Positions 16,335 through 27,299 of a DNA stretch of 64,000 bases are shown here, one piece after another. A program made the position numbers and the translations under genes. The first letter of the stretch is position 1, and the number at the start of each line of letters is the position of its first letter. This DNA is from Flavobacterium pisciphilum (GTDB lineage Bacteria; Bacteroidota; Bacteroidia; Flavobacteriales; Flavobacteriaceae): the NCBI RefSeq assembly GCF_020905345.1, contig NZ_JAJJMO010000001.1, forward strand, positions 4,588,001 to 4,652,000. The letters run 5' to 3'. Below the pieces are notes generated by a model. It had not been told where the DNA came from. It was given only the letters and a program-made list of their open reading frames with translations, and made no database searches.

Positions 16335-18263
16335 ATGTTAAAAAGTTCCATAGATAAGGCGACAGGTTTCGAAAAAAGATTCGAAAACATTGATACAGTG
16401 GTTTTTGAAAACTCAACAGAAGCATCTAAAGCAGTTGCACAGCAAATAGCAACACTTATCAAGTCAAAACAAGAGAATAATGAGTCATGCGTTTTAGGAT
16501 TAGCTACAGGATCTTCGCCAAAAGGATTATATGCTGAGTTAGTACGATTACACAAAGAAGAAGGATTGAGTTTTAGAAACGTAATTACCTTCAACTTGGA
16601 CGAATACTATCCGATGGAGCCAGATTCGGTAAATAGTTACGTGCGATTCATGAAAGAATTGTTAATGGATCAAGTAGATATTTTACCTGAAAACTATCAT
16701 ATTCCAGACGGACTTTTATCAAAAGAAGAAATTGCAGATTATTGTGCAGACTACGAAGCTAAAATCGAGGCTTTAGGAGGAATCGATTTGCAGGTTCTTG
16801 GAATTGGAGCTAATGGACATATCGGATTCAACGAATCAGGTTCATTGCAAAACTCAAAAACAAGATTAGTAGCATTAGATCATATTACAAGAGTTGCAGC
16901 AAGTAAAGACTTTTTTGGATTAAACAATACGCCAAGAACAGCAATAACACTTGGGGTAAAAAAGATAATGGAAGCCAAACAAGTTATTTTATTGGCTTGG
17001 GGAGAAGGAAAAGCAGATGTTATAAAAAAATCTGTTGAAGGAGAAGTAACCAATAGAATTCCTGCATCATTCTTGCAAGAGCATAACAATGCTGTTTTTG
17101 TTTTAGATAAAGAAGCATCATCAAAACTAACAAGAGTTAATAGACCATGGTTGGTAGAGAAAATTGTTTGGACAGATAAATTAATCCGTAAAGCAGTTTT
17201 AGGATTAGCACTAGATTTGAAGAAACCAATCCTAATGCTTACCGATGCCGATTATATCGAAAACGGAATGAGCGATTTGTTGGCAGATTCAGGACCAGCT
17301 TATGATATCAATATCAAGATATTTAATAAATTACAAAATACGATTACAGGTTGGCCAGGTGGAAAACCAAATGCAGACGATACTAAGAGACCAGAAAGAG
17401 CAGAGCCTGCAAGAAAAAGAGTATTGATCTTTAGTCCACACCCAGATGATGATATCATTAGTATGGGAGGAACATTCATGAGATTGCAACAACAAGGACA
17501 TGAAGTACACGTAGCTTACCAAACATCAGGAAATATTGCAGTAGCCGATGATGAGGCATTAAGATTTGCAAGATTTGTGATTGATTACAATGAGAAATTT
17601 GGAATAAAAAGCCCAGAAGCAGATGAAATCTACAACAAGGCAATCACATTTTTAAGTAACAAAAAAACAAGTGAAATCGATATTCCAGAAGTTAGATATC
17701 TAAAAGGATTGATACGTAAAGGAGAAGCGCGTTCAACAAGCCATTTTGTTGGTTTGCCAGACGAACAAATTCATTTTATGGAACTTCCATTTTATGAAAC
17801 TGGAGCAATCGAGAAAAAACCATTAGGTGAAGAAGATATCAAGTTGACAATGGATTTAATTGATAAAATTAAGCCACATCAAATATATGCTGCAGGAGAT
17901 TTAGCTGATCCACACGGAACACACAAAGTATGTTTGGATGCTATTTTTGAAGCAGTAAAAAGATTGAAACCAAGAGACTATATGAACGACTGTTGGGTTT
18001 GGTTATACAGAGGAGCTTGGCAAGAATGGGGAATTGACGAAGTTGAAATGGCAGTACCAATGAGCCCAGACCAAGTATTAGCGAAACGTCATGGAATCTT
18101 TAAACACCAATCACAAAAAGATGGAGTGGTATTTCAGGGATCTGATGCTCGTGAATTCTGGCAAAGAGCTGAAGACAGAAATAGCGAAACGGCACAATTA
18201 TATAATGAATTAGGATTGTCACGTTATGCAGCAATGGAAGCTTTCGTGAGATGGCATTACTAA
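16335..18263 (+). CDS. nagB: Glucosamine-6-phosphate deaminase fused to PIG-L/LmbE deacetylase-like domain
   Basis: 642 residues in two parts. Residues ~1-290 are NagB: LGLATGSSPKGLYAEL (54-69), FNLDEYYPM (86-94, catalytic aspartate) and LGIGANGHIGFNESGS (155-170, catalytic histidine loop). Residues ~360-640 form a PIG-L/LmbE domain opening with VLIFSPHPDDDIISMGGT, whose HPDDD (369-373) is the zinc motif, and later AAGDLADPHGTHK. NagB turns glucosamine-6-phosphate into fructose-6-phosphate and ammonia. The fusion occurs in other Bacteroidota; the PIG-L part could remove an N-acetyl group, which would make sense because no nagA is present here, but this is inference. It is the last gene of the LacI-controlled operon. 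Confidence 0.9.
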   Translation: MLKSSIDKATGFEKRFENIDTVVFENSTEASKAVAQQIATLIKSKQENNESCVLGLATGSSPKGLYAELVRLHKEEGLSFRNVITFNLDEYYPMEPDSVNSYVRFMKELLMDQVDILPENYHIPDGLLSKEEIADYCADYEAKIEALGGIDLQVLGIGANGHIGFNESGSLQNSKTRLVALDHITRVAASKDFFGLNNTPRTAITLGVKKIMEAKQVILLAWGEGKADVIKKSVEGEVTNRIPASFLQEHNNAVFVLDKEASSKLTRVNRPWLVEKIVWTDKLIRKAVLGLALDLKKPILMLTDADYIENGMSDLLADSGPAYDINIKIFNKLQNTITGWPGGKPNADDTKRPERAEPARKRVLIFSPHPDDDIISMGGTFMRLQQQGHEVHVAYQTSGNIAVADDEALRFARFVIDYNEKFGIKSPEADEIYNKAITFLSNKKTSEIDIPEVRYLKGLIRKGEARSTSHFVGLPDEQIHFMELPFYETGAIEKKPLGEEDIKLTMDLIDKIKPHQIYAAGDLADPHGTHKVCLDAIFEAVKRLKPRDYMNDCWVWLYRGAWQEWGIDEVEMAVPMSPDQVLAKRHGIFKHQSQKDGVVFQGSDAREFWQRAEDRNSETAQLYNELGLSRYAAMEAFVRWHY

Positions 18264-18415
18264 GTTAAAGGATGCAGGATATGAATTGTGAGATGTGAAA
18301 CAAAAGATTTACTTTCCAATTGATATGAACTATATAGTTTAAAAAGCCAATTTGTGAAATTTGTAATTTTAAACATTCAAATTCATAAAAAATAAAATAG
18401 CTTTGTACTCAATTT

Positions 18416-18464
18416 AGAAGCAAGAAAAAAGATTCAGTTTGTTCTTTTTCTTGCTTCTTTTTTA
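18416..18464 (+). terminator. Terminator of the sugar-kinase/nagB operon
   Basis: Stem AGAAGCAAGAAAAA (18416-18429) / TTTTTCTTGCTTCT (18445-18458) followed by a T-run, about 150 bases after the stop. It lies just upstream of the DUF3820 gene. Confidence 0.75.
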
Positions 18465-18472
18465 TTTGAAAA

Positions 18473-18703
18473 ATGGAACAGAATAAAAAAGAACTTATAA
18501 AATTAGCCCATACAAAAATGCCCTTCGGAAAATACGAAGGACGTTTTCTTATTGATTTGCCTGAATATTATGTGGTTTGGTATAGTAATAAAGGATTTCC
18601 AAAAGGTGAATTAGGACTACAGTTGCAATTAGTCTATGAGTTAAAGTTAAATGGTCTGGAAGAATTGATACGCAATATTAAAAAACGGTACCCAAAGCCT
18701 TAA
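18473..18703 (+). CDS. DUF3820 family small protein
   Basis: 76 residues. The DUF3820 pattern is clear: MPFGKYEGRFLIDLPEYYVVWYSNKGFPKG near 16-45, then a helical C-terminus. The family is widespread and cytosolic, with no established function; a link to DNA metabolism or quorum-regulated genes has been proposed for relatives. The gene begins directly after the terminator of the upstream operon, so it needs its own promoter, which I could not locate. Confidence 0.75.
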   Translation: MEQNKKELIKLAHTKMPFGKYEGRFLIDLPEYYVVWYSNKGFPKGELGLQLQLVYELKLNGLEELIRNIKKRYPKP

Positions 18704-18808
18704 AAAAAGCTAGAGAAATTACCCTATTTAATTGTTGATAATTTAGTTTTAAGATATATTGTTTTGTTAAGTATTTTTTTACTTTTACGCAATTAATATA
18801 AAAAAGAT

Positions 18809-19225
18809 ATGGATAATTATTTAAAATCGTCAAATGCTGGTCAGGGGATGGGTGCAGCAGCTTTAGTTCTAGGGATACTAACTATTTTGGTGTCGTTTAT
18901 TCCTTGTGTCGGAGTGGCAGCAATCTTTTTAGGAGTACTTGCTATCATTTTTGGGATAATTAGTTATATGACTGCAAAAAAAGGTAATGCCTCTACTGGG
19001 ATGCCAATTGCGGGTTTAATATTAGGAATAGTTGGAACACTATTTGCCTCGATGTGGATTTTGTTTTTTGTAGTTGCAGCCAATGCAGATCCTTTACCTG
19101 ATGAAAATGAAATCGGTACAATGTTAGACTCTATAAACGAAGAAACTGTAAAATTGCAAGACTCTTTAGATAATAGTATTAAAGTAATAGAAGACTCACT
19201 TAAAGTTGAAGAGTCAAAAAAATAA
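18809..19225 (+). CDS. DUF4190-type small membrane protein
   Basis: 138 residues. Two glycine- and isoleucine-rich membrane segments (about 15-50 and 62-90) contain the DUF4190 pattern: GAAALVLGILTILVSFIP, then GVLAIIFGIISYMTAKKG. An acidic soluble tail with SINEET and repeated EDSL-like segments follows (100-138). The function of the family is unknown. Only six bases separate it from the next gene, so the two are probably co-transcribed. Confidence 0.75.
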   Translation: MDNYLKSSNAGQGMGAAALVLGILTILVSFIPCVGVAAIFLGVLAIIFGIISYMTAKKGNASTGMPIAGLILGIVGTLFASMWILFFVVAANADPLPDENEIGTMLDSINEETVKLQDSLDNSIKVIEDSLKVEESKK

Positions 19226-19231
19226 TTTTTT

Positions 19232-19624
19232 GTGGAAATAAAAGATTCCTGCAGAATTAATTCTTACAAGAGGATAAACATAATTTTTATTGTATTAATT
19301 ATGTTTATCTTTTTTTATTGTTATGTATCAAGGTTTTTGAATTTTGGAATTCATTCTTTTTGTGAGGGCAAGCCATTGAGTTATTGTAAAAGCCGAGGCT
19401 TAACAAGAGCCTTTTCTCAAATTTTGAATTTAAACTTCGAACAAGCGATTGCTTTTAATCCCTACAGCATAAAAATTTTTTCATTTTTTCTAGCCCAATT
19501 AATAGTCCGTTTTTTTATTAATTGGATCATACAATTTTCTAACTTTAAGTTGCTATTGGTTTTAGATGTCTTTTTTAGTTCGGTATTTTTTCTTTTTTCA
19601 TTTTACAACTTAGTAGTAATTTGA
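19232..19624 (+). CDS. DUF2752 family membrane protein
   Basis: 130 residues from a GTG start six bases after the previous stop. Three hydrophobic segments surround the DUF2752 signature: CxGKPLSYCKSRGLTRAF near 45-62, followed by ALNP-like AIAFNPYSI near 73-81. DUF2752 proteins are small inner-membrane proteins of unknown function, common in Bacteroidota next to other small membrane proteins such as the DUF4190 neighbour. An internal start at the methionine near residue 23 would lose the first membrane segment and looks less likely. Confidence 0.75.
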   Translation: MEIKDSCRINSYKRINIIFIVLIMFIFFYCYVSRFLNFGIHSFCEGKPLSYCKSRGLTRAFSQILNLNFEQAIAFNPYSIKIFSFFLAQLIVRFFINWIIQFSNFKLLLVLDVFFSSVFFLFSFYNLVVI

Positions 19625-19743
19625 CATTTAGAGACGAATAAAGAGATTAACTAAATAGAGCGCCAATTTGAATTCAAAAATTATGAATTACGGAAGCAAC
19701 TAAACGTTCTGTTTAAAAAAATGAAAATTATCTAATTATCTAA

Positions 19744-21429
<1,686 letters not shown>

Positions 21430-21495
21430 TACGTATTTGTATAAGTTTCTAAAAACAGAAGAAACGCAAACATAAAATTTAGAATAAAAATTACA

Positions 21496-23397
21496 ATGGA
21501 AGAAAAAAAATTTGATCTCAATTCAGTTATTGGTTTTATATTGATTTTTGGTATTTTGATTTGGATAATGTACCAAAACAAACCTTCTGAAGCTACTATC
21601 GCTGCAGAAAAAGCCAAGAAAGAATTAGTTGCAAAACAAGAAGCTCAAGCTAAACAAGCTACTGCTAAGACTGCGGTTTTACCAGTTGCAACAACACCTG
21701 GAGATACTTTGCAATTAGCAAAATTGCAAAAAACATTAGGTGGATTTGCTTATTCAGCTACACTTCCTTCTGCTAAAGATGCTTATACAACTATTGAAAA
21801 TGATGTAGTAAAACTAAAAATCGCCAATAAAGGAGGTTTTATAGTTGAAGCTATTTTGAAAAAATACGAGAAATTCCAAAAGGGATCAGGACAATTAGTA
21901 GAGTTGATTAAAGACAACAACGCTAATTTAAATATCCAGTTGGTTACTAATGATAATCGTACTTTAAACACAAAAGATTTATTTTTTGAACCAACATTGA
22001 CTAAAAATGGTGAGGATCAAATATTATCAATGCGTTTAAAAGCAGGCCCAAATGAATTTTTGGAATACAAGTATGTATTAAAACCAACAGATTATATGAT
22101 TGGTTTTGATCTTCGTTCACAAGGTTTAAATAAAGTTTTGAATACGTCTAAACCGTTGGATTTACAATGGGATTTGAAAACGTATAGAAATGAAAAAAGT
22201 GTTTCATATGAAAATCGTTACGCAGAGATTTATTATGAATACAACGAAGGAAAGACTAGTTATGTAGGTCAAGGAGAAAATAAAGAAGAATCACCAGAGA
22301 AAGTAAGTTTTATTGCTTTTAAACAACACTTCTTCTCTACTATTTTATTGACTAATACTCCTTTTGAAAAATCAAAATTGCATTCTCATAACTTAGTTAA
22401 AGATGAGAAAGTTGATACAACGTTTACAAAAGACTTTAAAGCAAATGTTCCATTGGCATTTTCAAATGGAGAGCTTGATTATAAAATGAGCTGGTACTTT
22501 GGACCATCAGATTATAAAACTTTAAAATCATACAATAAAGATTTAGAAAGAATCATTCCACTTGGTTGGGGAATATTTGGATGGATCAATAAATTTATTT
22601 TTATTCCATTATTCGGATTCTTGAGTTCTTATATTCCTTACGGTATTGCTATCATTGTGTTTACAATTTTGATAAAAATAGCGATGTCGCCAATTACATA
22701 TAAATCATTCTTGTCACAGGCAAAAATGAAAGTATTGCGACCAGAAATAACAGAGTTGGGTGAAAAATACAAGAAAGACCCAATGAAGAAACAGCAAGAA
22801 ACAATGAAGCTGTATAATAAAGCAGGGGTGAACCCAATGGCAGGATGTATTCCAGCCTTGATACAACTACCGTTTATGTATGCTTCGTTCCAGTTCTTCC
22901 CATCAGCTTTTGAGTTAAGACAAAAAAGCTTCCTTTGGGCAGACGATTTATCTTCTTTCGATGCTGTAGTAAAATTACCATTCCATATTCCTTTATATGG
23001 AGATCATATTAGTTTGTTCCCAATATTGGCAGCAATTGCAATTTTCTTTTACATGAAAATGACATCTGGTGACCAACAAATGGCAGCTCCTCAACAAGAA
23101 GGTATGCCGGATATGGCTAAGATGATGAAAATCATGATCTATGTATCACCGCTTATGATGTTGATTTTCTTCAACTCGTATGGTGCTGGTTTGAGTTTGT
23201 ATAACTTTATCTCTAACTTAATTACAATCGGAATTATGTATGTAATTAAAAACTATATTGTAGATAGCGATAAAATCCATGCTCAAATACAAGAGAACAA
23301 ATTAAAAGAGCCTAAAAAACAAGGAAAGTTCCAAAGACGTTTACAAGAAGTTATGGAGCAACAAGAAGCTGCTAAAGCTGCTAAAGGCAAAAAATAA
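21496..23397 (+). CDS. yidC: Membrane protein insertase YidC
   Basis: 633 residues. An N-terminal membrane segment (SVIGFILIFGILIWIMYQN, 9-27) is followed by a lysine/alanine-rich linker, a large periplasmic beta domain (~75-350), and the conserved 60-kDa inner-membrane core from about 370: IPYGIAIIVFTILIKIAMSP, GCIPALIQLPFMYASF, and the final helices with NLITIGIMYVIKNYIV. The lysine-rich tail could contact ribosomes. It inserts and folds inner-membrane proteins with or without SecYEG. Length and layout are typical of Gram-negative YidC. Confidence 0.98.
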   Translation: MEEKKFDLNSVIGFILIFGILIWIMYQNKPSEATIAAEKAKKELVAKQEAQAKQATAKTAVLPVATTPGDTLQLAKLQKTLGGFAYSATLPSAKDAYTTIENDVVKLKIANKGGFIVEAILKKYEKFQKGSGQLVELIKDNNANLNIQLVTNDNRTLNTKDLFFEPTLTKNGEDQILSMRLKAGPNEFLEYKYVLKPTDYMIGFDLRSQGLNKVLNTSKPLDLQWDLKTYRNEKSVSYENRYAEIYYEYNEGKTSYVGQGENKEESPEKVSFIAFKQHFFSTILLTNTPFEKSKLHSHNLVKDEKVDTTFTKDFKANVPLAFSNGELDYKMSWYFGPSDYKTLKSYNKDLERIIPLGWGIFGWINKFIFIPLFGFLSSYIPYGIAIIVFTILIKIAMSPITYKSFLSQAKMKVLRPEITELGEKYKKDPMKKQQETMKLYNKAGVNPMAGCIPALIQLPFMYASFQFFPSAFELRQKSFLWADDLSSFDAVVKLPFHIPLYGDHISLFPILAAIAIFFYMKMTSGDQQMAAPQQEGMPDMAKMMKIMIYVSPLMMLIFFNSYGAGLSLYNFISNLITIGIMYVIKNYIVDSDKIHAQIQENKLKEPKKQGKFQRRLQEVMEQQEAAKAAKGKK

Positions 23398-23412
23398 TAT
23401 AAGTTTGAAAAT

Positions 23413-23442
23413 AAAAAAATCTCGATTTATCGGGATTTTTTT
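23413..23442 (+). terminator. Terminator after yidC
   Basis: AAAAAATCTCGAT paired with ATCGGGATTTTTT (one T-G pair), short loop, ending in a T-run. Confidence 0.75.
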
Positions 23443-23498
23443 ATACACGTATAATTTATTAATGGACTATTTCGTTAAGGTTTAAAATAGAATATAAA

Positions 23499-24221
23499 AT
23501 GGTTTGTAAAAAAATATTACTCGGATTGGTTTTGTTGAATGCATTTCTTGTAAATGCACAAACATTAAATAAGCTAGATGCAGATGGTAAAAAAGACGGA
23601 CTTTGGAAAGGGACTTATGAGGAATCAAAAAGAGCTCGTTACGAAGGAACTTTTAGTCATGGTAAGGAAATAGGTGTTTTTAAGTTTTATGATGATACAA
23701 AGGCAGCTAGTGTGATTGCGACAAGAGATTTTAGTGCCAATGATGGTAGTGCTTATACTATTTTTTATGATCAAGCTAAAAACAAAGTAAGTGAAGGAAA
23801 AGTTGTCAATAAACTTTTTGAGGGTGAGTGGAAATATTATCATCAAGCTTCACCAACTGTAATGACAATTGAAAATTATAGTAAAGGAAAGTTAAAAGGG
23901 TTGCGATCAGTTTTTTATCCAAATGGGAAAATTGCTGAAGAAATGAATTATAAAGACGGGATAAAAGAAGGAAGTTATAAAAGATATGCCGAAAATGGAA
24001 CTGTTTTAGAGCAACTAAACTATAAGAATAATGAGTTAGATGGAGAAGCTATCTTTAATAATTCAAATGGAGTTGTTGCTTCAAAAGGACTATTTGTAAA
24101 TGGTAAAAAATCAAGCAATTGGCAGTTTTTTGAAAAAGGAAAATTGGTAAAAGAAGTGAATATGAGTGACCCTAAAAACACAAATAAAACAGCCGAAAAG
24201 GTAGAGAAGAAGAAAAAATAA
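23499..24221 (+). CDS. Secreted YwqK/MORN-type repeat protein
   Basis: 240 residues with a signal peptide (GLVLLNAFLVNAQ, cleavage near 21). Several short repeats of the type DGKKDGLWKG, GKLKGLRSVFYPNGKIAEE, DGIKEGSYKRYAENGTV and NGKKSSNWQFFEKGKLVKE match the MORN-like repeats of the YwqK family. The lysine-rich end EKVEKKKK is unusual. Family members are sometimes labelled antitoxins from a Bacillus example, but no toxin gene lies beside this one and the leader sends it out of the cytoplasm, so that role is unlikely. The function is unknown. Confidence 0.7.
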   Translation: MVCKKILLGLVLLNAFLVNAQTLNKLDADGKKDGLWKGTYEESKRARYEGTFSHGKEIGVFKFYDDTKAASVIATRDFSANDGSAYTIFYDQAKNKVSEGKVVNKLFEGEWKYYHQASPTVMTIENYSKGKLKGLRSVFYPNGKIAEEMNYKDGIKEGSYKRYAENGTVLEQLNYKNNELDGEAIFNNSNGVVASKGLFVNGKKSSNWQFFEKGKLVKEVNMSDPKNTNKTAEKVEKKKK

Positions 24222-24399
24222 AGCGATAGGTTTAATTCTTGTTGCTATTCCTTTTGAGAGATTCTTTTTTAGTGATTTAGATGTGTTTTCATAGTGGCTA
24301 ATTTGAGAAATAAATACCTTCTAAAGTTGCAATAAGTTTTATCTACCCTTTGATTGGATAAAGTAATAGAAACAATAGTTATTATCTGCAATTAAGGAT

Positions 24400-24407
24400 T
24401 AACTTTG
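24400..24407 (+). promoter_or_regulatory. Candidate -7 box of mnmA
   Basis: TAACTTTG, an exact TAnnTTTG match, 29 bases before the mnmA start. No clear -33 TTG is seen at the usual distance. Confidence 0.4.
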
Positions 24408-24436
24408 CAAAATAATTTTTTTTAGATTTCGAATAT

Positions 24437-25624
24437 ATGAAACGTGTTGTAGTAGGACTTTCTGGAGGTGTTGATTCAAGTGTTGCCGCTTATTTGTTGC
24501 AACAACAAGGATATGAAGTTATTGGCCTTTTTATGAAGAATTGGCATGATGATTCAGTTACAATTTCTAACGAATGCCCTTGGTTAGAAGATAGTAATGA
24601 TGCTTTATTGGTAGCCGAAAAACTTGGGATTCCTTTTCAAACCGTTGATTTAAGCGAAGAATACAAAGAAAAAATCGTTGATTATATGTTCAACGAATAT
24701 GAAAAAGGACGCACACCAAACCCAGATGTGTTATGTAATCGCGAGATTAAATTTGATGTTTTCATGAAAATTGCATTAAGTCTTGGTGCAGATTATGTAG
24801 CAACAGGACATTATTGTCAAAAAACAGAAATAGAGGTAGATGGTGAAAAAGTATATCAACTTATTGCCGGAGCCGATACAAATAAAGATCAATCTTATTT
24901 TTTATGTCAGTTGTCACAAGAGCAATTGGCTAAATCATTGTTCCCTATTGGAGCATTAACAAAACCAGAGGTACGTGAAATTGCTACCGAAATGGATTTG
25001 GTTACTGCCGAAAAGAAAGATTCGCAAGGCTTATGTTTCATCGGGAAAGTGCGCTTGCCAGAATTTTTGCAACAAAAACTACAACCTAAAGATGGTTTAA
25101 TTGTACAAGTAGATAAAAATGACCCAATATATAATTCAGAAAAATTAGAGGATTTATCCCTTGAAAAAGAATTAGAATTTGAGTCTCAAAGGTTGCCTTA
25201 TACTCCAAAAATGGGTAAAGTAGTTGGTAAACACCAAGGAGCACATTATTTCACTATAGGTCAACGAAAAGGACTTAATGTGGGAGGAACAACAGATCCT
25301 TTATTTATCATTGCAACTGACGTAGAAACAAATACAATTTATACAGGTTTAACGAGCCAACACCCAGGTTTGTTTAAAAAAGCATTGTTTATAGAAAATT
25401 CAGAAGTACACTGGATTCGTACTGATATGGCTTTAAAAAATGGAGAGCAAATGGAAGTAATGGCAAGGATTCGTTACCGTCAGCCTTTGCAGAAAGCAAC
25501 TTTGCATCAATTTGAGGGAGGAATGTATGTTCACTTCGATGAGCCACAATCTGCTATAACCGAAGGACAATTTGCTGCTTGGTATTTAGATAATGAATTA
25601 GTTGGTTCGGGAGTAATTTCTTAG
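24437..25624 (+). CDS. mnmA: tRNA-specific 2-thiouridylase MnmA
   Basis: 395 residues. The PP-loop [12 protein letters not shown] is at 8-19. The first catalytic cysteine lies in [12 protein letters not shown] (Cys near 100), and the second in [11 protein letters not shown] (Cys near 197). ATGHYC and [11 protein letters not shown] are conserved substrate-contact segments, and the C-terminal [11 protein letters not shown] / [10 protein letters not shown] segments belong to the beta-barrel domain. The enzyme adds sulfur to uridine 34 of Lys, Glu and Gln tRNAs using ATP and a sulfur relay. It is about 30 residues longer than the E. coli enzyme because of a lysine/aspartate-rich insert around 210-255, as in other Bacteroidota. 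Confidence 0.97.
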   Translation: MKRVVVGLSGGVDSSVAAYLLQQQGYEVIGLFMKNWHDDSVTISNECPWLEDSNDALLVAEKLGIPFQTVDLSEEYKEKIVDYMFNEYEKGRTPNPDVLCNREIKFDVFMKIALSLGADYVATGHYCQKTEIEVDGEKVYQLIAGADTNKDQSYFLCQLSQEQLAKSLFPIGALTKPEVREIATEMDLVTAEKKDSQGLCFIGKVRLPEFLQQKLQPKDGLIVQVDKNDPIYNSEKLEDLSLEKELEFESQRLPYTPKMGKVVGKHQGAHYFTIGQRKGLNVGGTTDPLFIIATDVETNTIYTGLTSQHPGLFKKALFIENSEVHWIRTDMALKNGEQMEVMARIRYRQPLQKATLHQFEGGMYVHFDEPQSAITEGQFAAWYLDNELVGSGVIS

Positions 25625-25672
25625 ATTAGTACTTTTTTACGGAGGGCTTTCCCTTTTTTAAAGAAGTAACGA

Positions 25673-27286
25673 ATGAAAAGATATCTCATATTTCTCTTTT
25701 TACTCATTTCATCTGCGACATTCTCGCAAGAAGAAGCATGGGTTTATTTTAACGCCAAACCTAATTCCCAAGCCTATTACGATAATCCTTTATTGATGCT
25801 TACGCAAAGAGCTTTGGATAGAAGAAGCAATCAAAACATAGCTTTAGATTTTAAAGATATTCCTATTGAGACGGCTTATGTCAATCAGATAAAAACAAGT
25901 ACAGGAATAACGGTTATGGCACAATCCAAATGGTTAAATGCACTTCATATTCGAGGAACACAGGCTAATATCAATATGCTTAAGTTGCTGGGATTTGTTT
26001 CAAAAGTTGATTTTGCAAATAAAACTTTAAATCTTACAGGCAAAAAAGTAGCTTCAGAAAAGACAGTAGCAACAGATAAAAAGCTCGAAACTGCAGTCAA
26101 TTATTCTTATGGAGGATCTGCAAATCAAATCCAAATGCTTAATGGGCAAATTTTGCATCAACAAGATTATACAGGTTCAGGTAAAATAATAGCTGTTCTT
26201 GATGCAGGCTTTCCAGGTGTTAATACTGCAAGCACATTTCAGCGTTTACGAGATAATAATAAAATATTAGGAGGATATGATTATGTTTCTAGAAACCCCA
26301 ACTTCTATACGGGAGTTTCTCATGGTACAGAAGTTTTATCTACAATGGGAGGTTACAAAGTAAATGCTCTAGTGGGAACTGCTCCAGACGCTTCCTATTA
26401 TTTATTCATTACAGAGGACGATACCTCAGAGAATCCTGTTGAAGAATCACTTTGGGTCGAAGCCGCAGAAGAAGCAGATAGGTTAGGAGTAGATATTATT
26501 ACAACTTCTTTGGGATATTTTGAATATGATAATCCAGATTATAGTCATATTTATAATGATATGAATGGTACAACTAATTTTATATCGCGAGGAGCAGAAA
26601 TTGCATTTAGTAAAGGAATGATTGTGGTAGCTTCAGCAGGTAATGAGGGAGATACTTCAGAGAAGCATATTGGAGCACCAGCCGATGCAATATCAGTAAT
26701 TACTGTAGGTTCGGTAACATCTACCAGAACGATATCGTCCTTTAGTTCAATTGGGCCTAGTTACGATGGTAGAATTAAGCCAGATGTAATGGCACAAGGA
26801 ACTGCAGCTGTAGTATCAGGTGTTTCAGGAAACATCAGTACAATAAATGGAACCTCTTTTTCATGCCCAATAATGGCAGGAGCAATTGCTTGTTTATGGC
26901 AGGCTTTACCAAATAAAACAAATCAAGAAATTCGACAATTGGTTTTACAGTCATCAGACAGATATGTATTTCCGAATATTCAATATGGCTATGGAATTCC
27001 CAATTTTAGCTTAGCTTTAAATACTGCTCTTGGTGTAGAATCGATTGAAAAGTCAGATTTTTTAGTTTACCCAAACCCAACAGATTCTACTATTTCCTTT
27101 ACTTTGTCAAAAGATATAGATGAAGCATCTCTGACGGTGTATTCTATGCTTGGACAAAAGGTAATTGAAAAGCAAATTACTAATCAGGTATCTTTAGTTT
27201 CGTTACAATCATTACATTCAGGAGTTTATTTTTATACTTTAGACGCAAATAACCTGCACAAAACAGGAAAAATTATAAAACAATAA
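25673..27286 (+). CDS. Subtilisin-like (S8) protease secreted by the type IX system
   Basis: 537 residues. A signal peptide ends in SSATFSQ (19). An inhibitor-like propeptide covers about 20-140. The catalytic triad is visible: Asp177 in AVLDAGF, His217 in VSHGTEV, and Ser395 in NGTSFSCP, with the oxyanion asparagine in ASAGNEGD. The last ~75 residues form a type A T9SS C-terminal sorting domain (FLVYPNPTDSTISF, SMLGQKV, SGVYFYTL, KTGKIIK), so the protease should be moved across the outer membrane and either released or anchored. The substrate is unknown. It stands 48 bases after mnmA and 13 bases before the nitronate monooxygenase gene. Confidence 0.95.
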   Translation: MKRYLIFLFLLISSATFSQEEAWVYFNAKPNSQAYYDNPLLMLTQRALDRRSNQNIALDFKDIPIETAYVNQIKTSTGITVMAQSKWLNALHIRGTQANINMLKLLGFVSKVDFANKTLNLTGKKVASEKTVATDKKLETAVNYSYGGSANQIQMLNGQILHQQDYTGSGKIIAVLDAGFPGVNTASTFQRLRDNNKILGGYDYVSRNPNFYTGVSHGTEVLSTMGGYKVNALVGTAPDASYYLFITEDDTSENPVEESLWVEAAEEADRLGVDIITTSLGYFEYDNPDYSHIYNDMNGTTNFISRGAEIAFSKGMIVVASAGNEGDTSEKHIGAPADAISVITVGSVTSTRTISSFSSIGPSYDGRIKPDVMAQGTAAVVSGVSGNISTINGTSFSCPIMAGAIACLWQALPNKTNQEIRQLVLQSSDRYVFPNIQYGYGIPNFSLALNTALGVESIEKSDFLVYPNPTDSTISFTLSKDIDEASLTVYSMLGQKVIEKQITNQVSLVSLQSLHSGVYFYTLDANNLHKTGKIIKQ

Positions 27287-27299
27287 TTGGTAGTATTAC

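Noticed and set aside
23499..24221. YwqK-type antitoxin of a toxin-antitoxin pair
   Set aside because: The protein has a signal peptide and no toxin-like gene is adjacent; the name comes from repeat similarity only.
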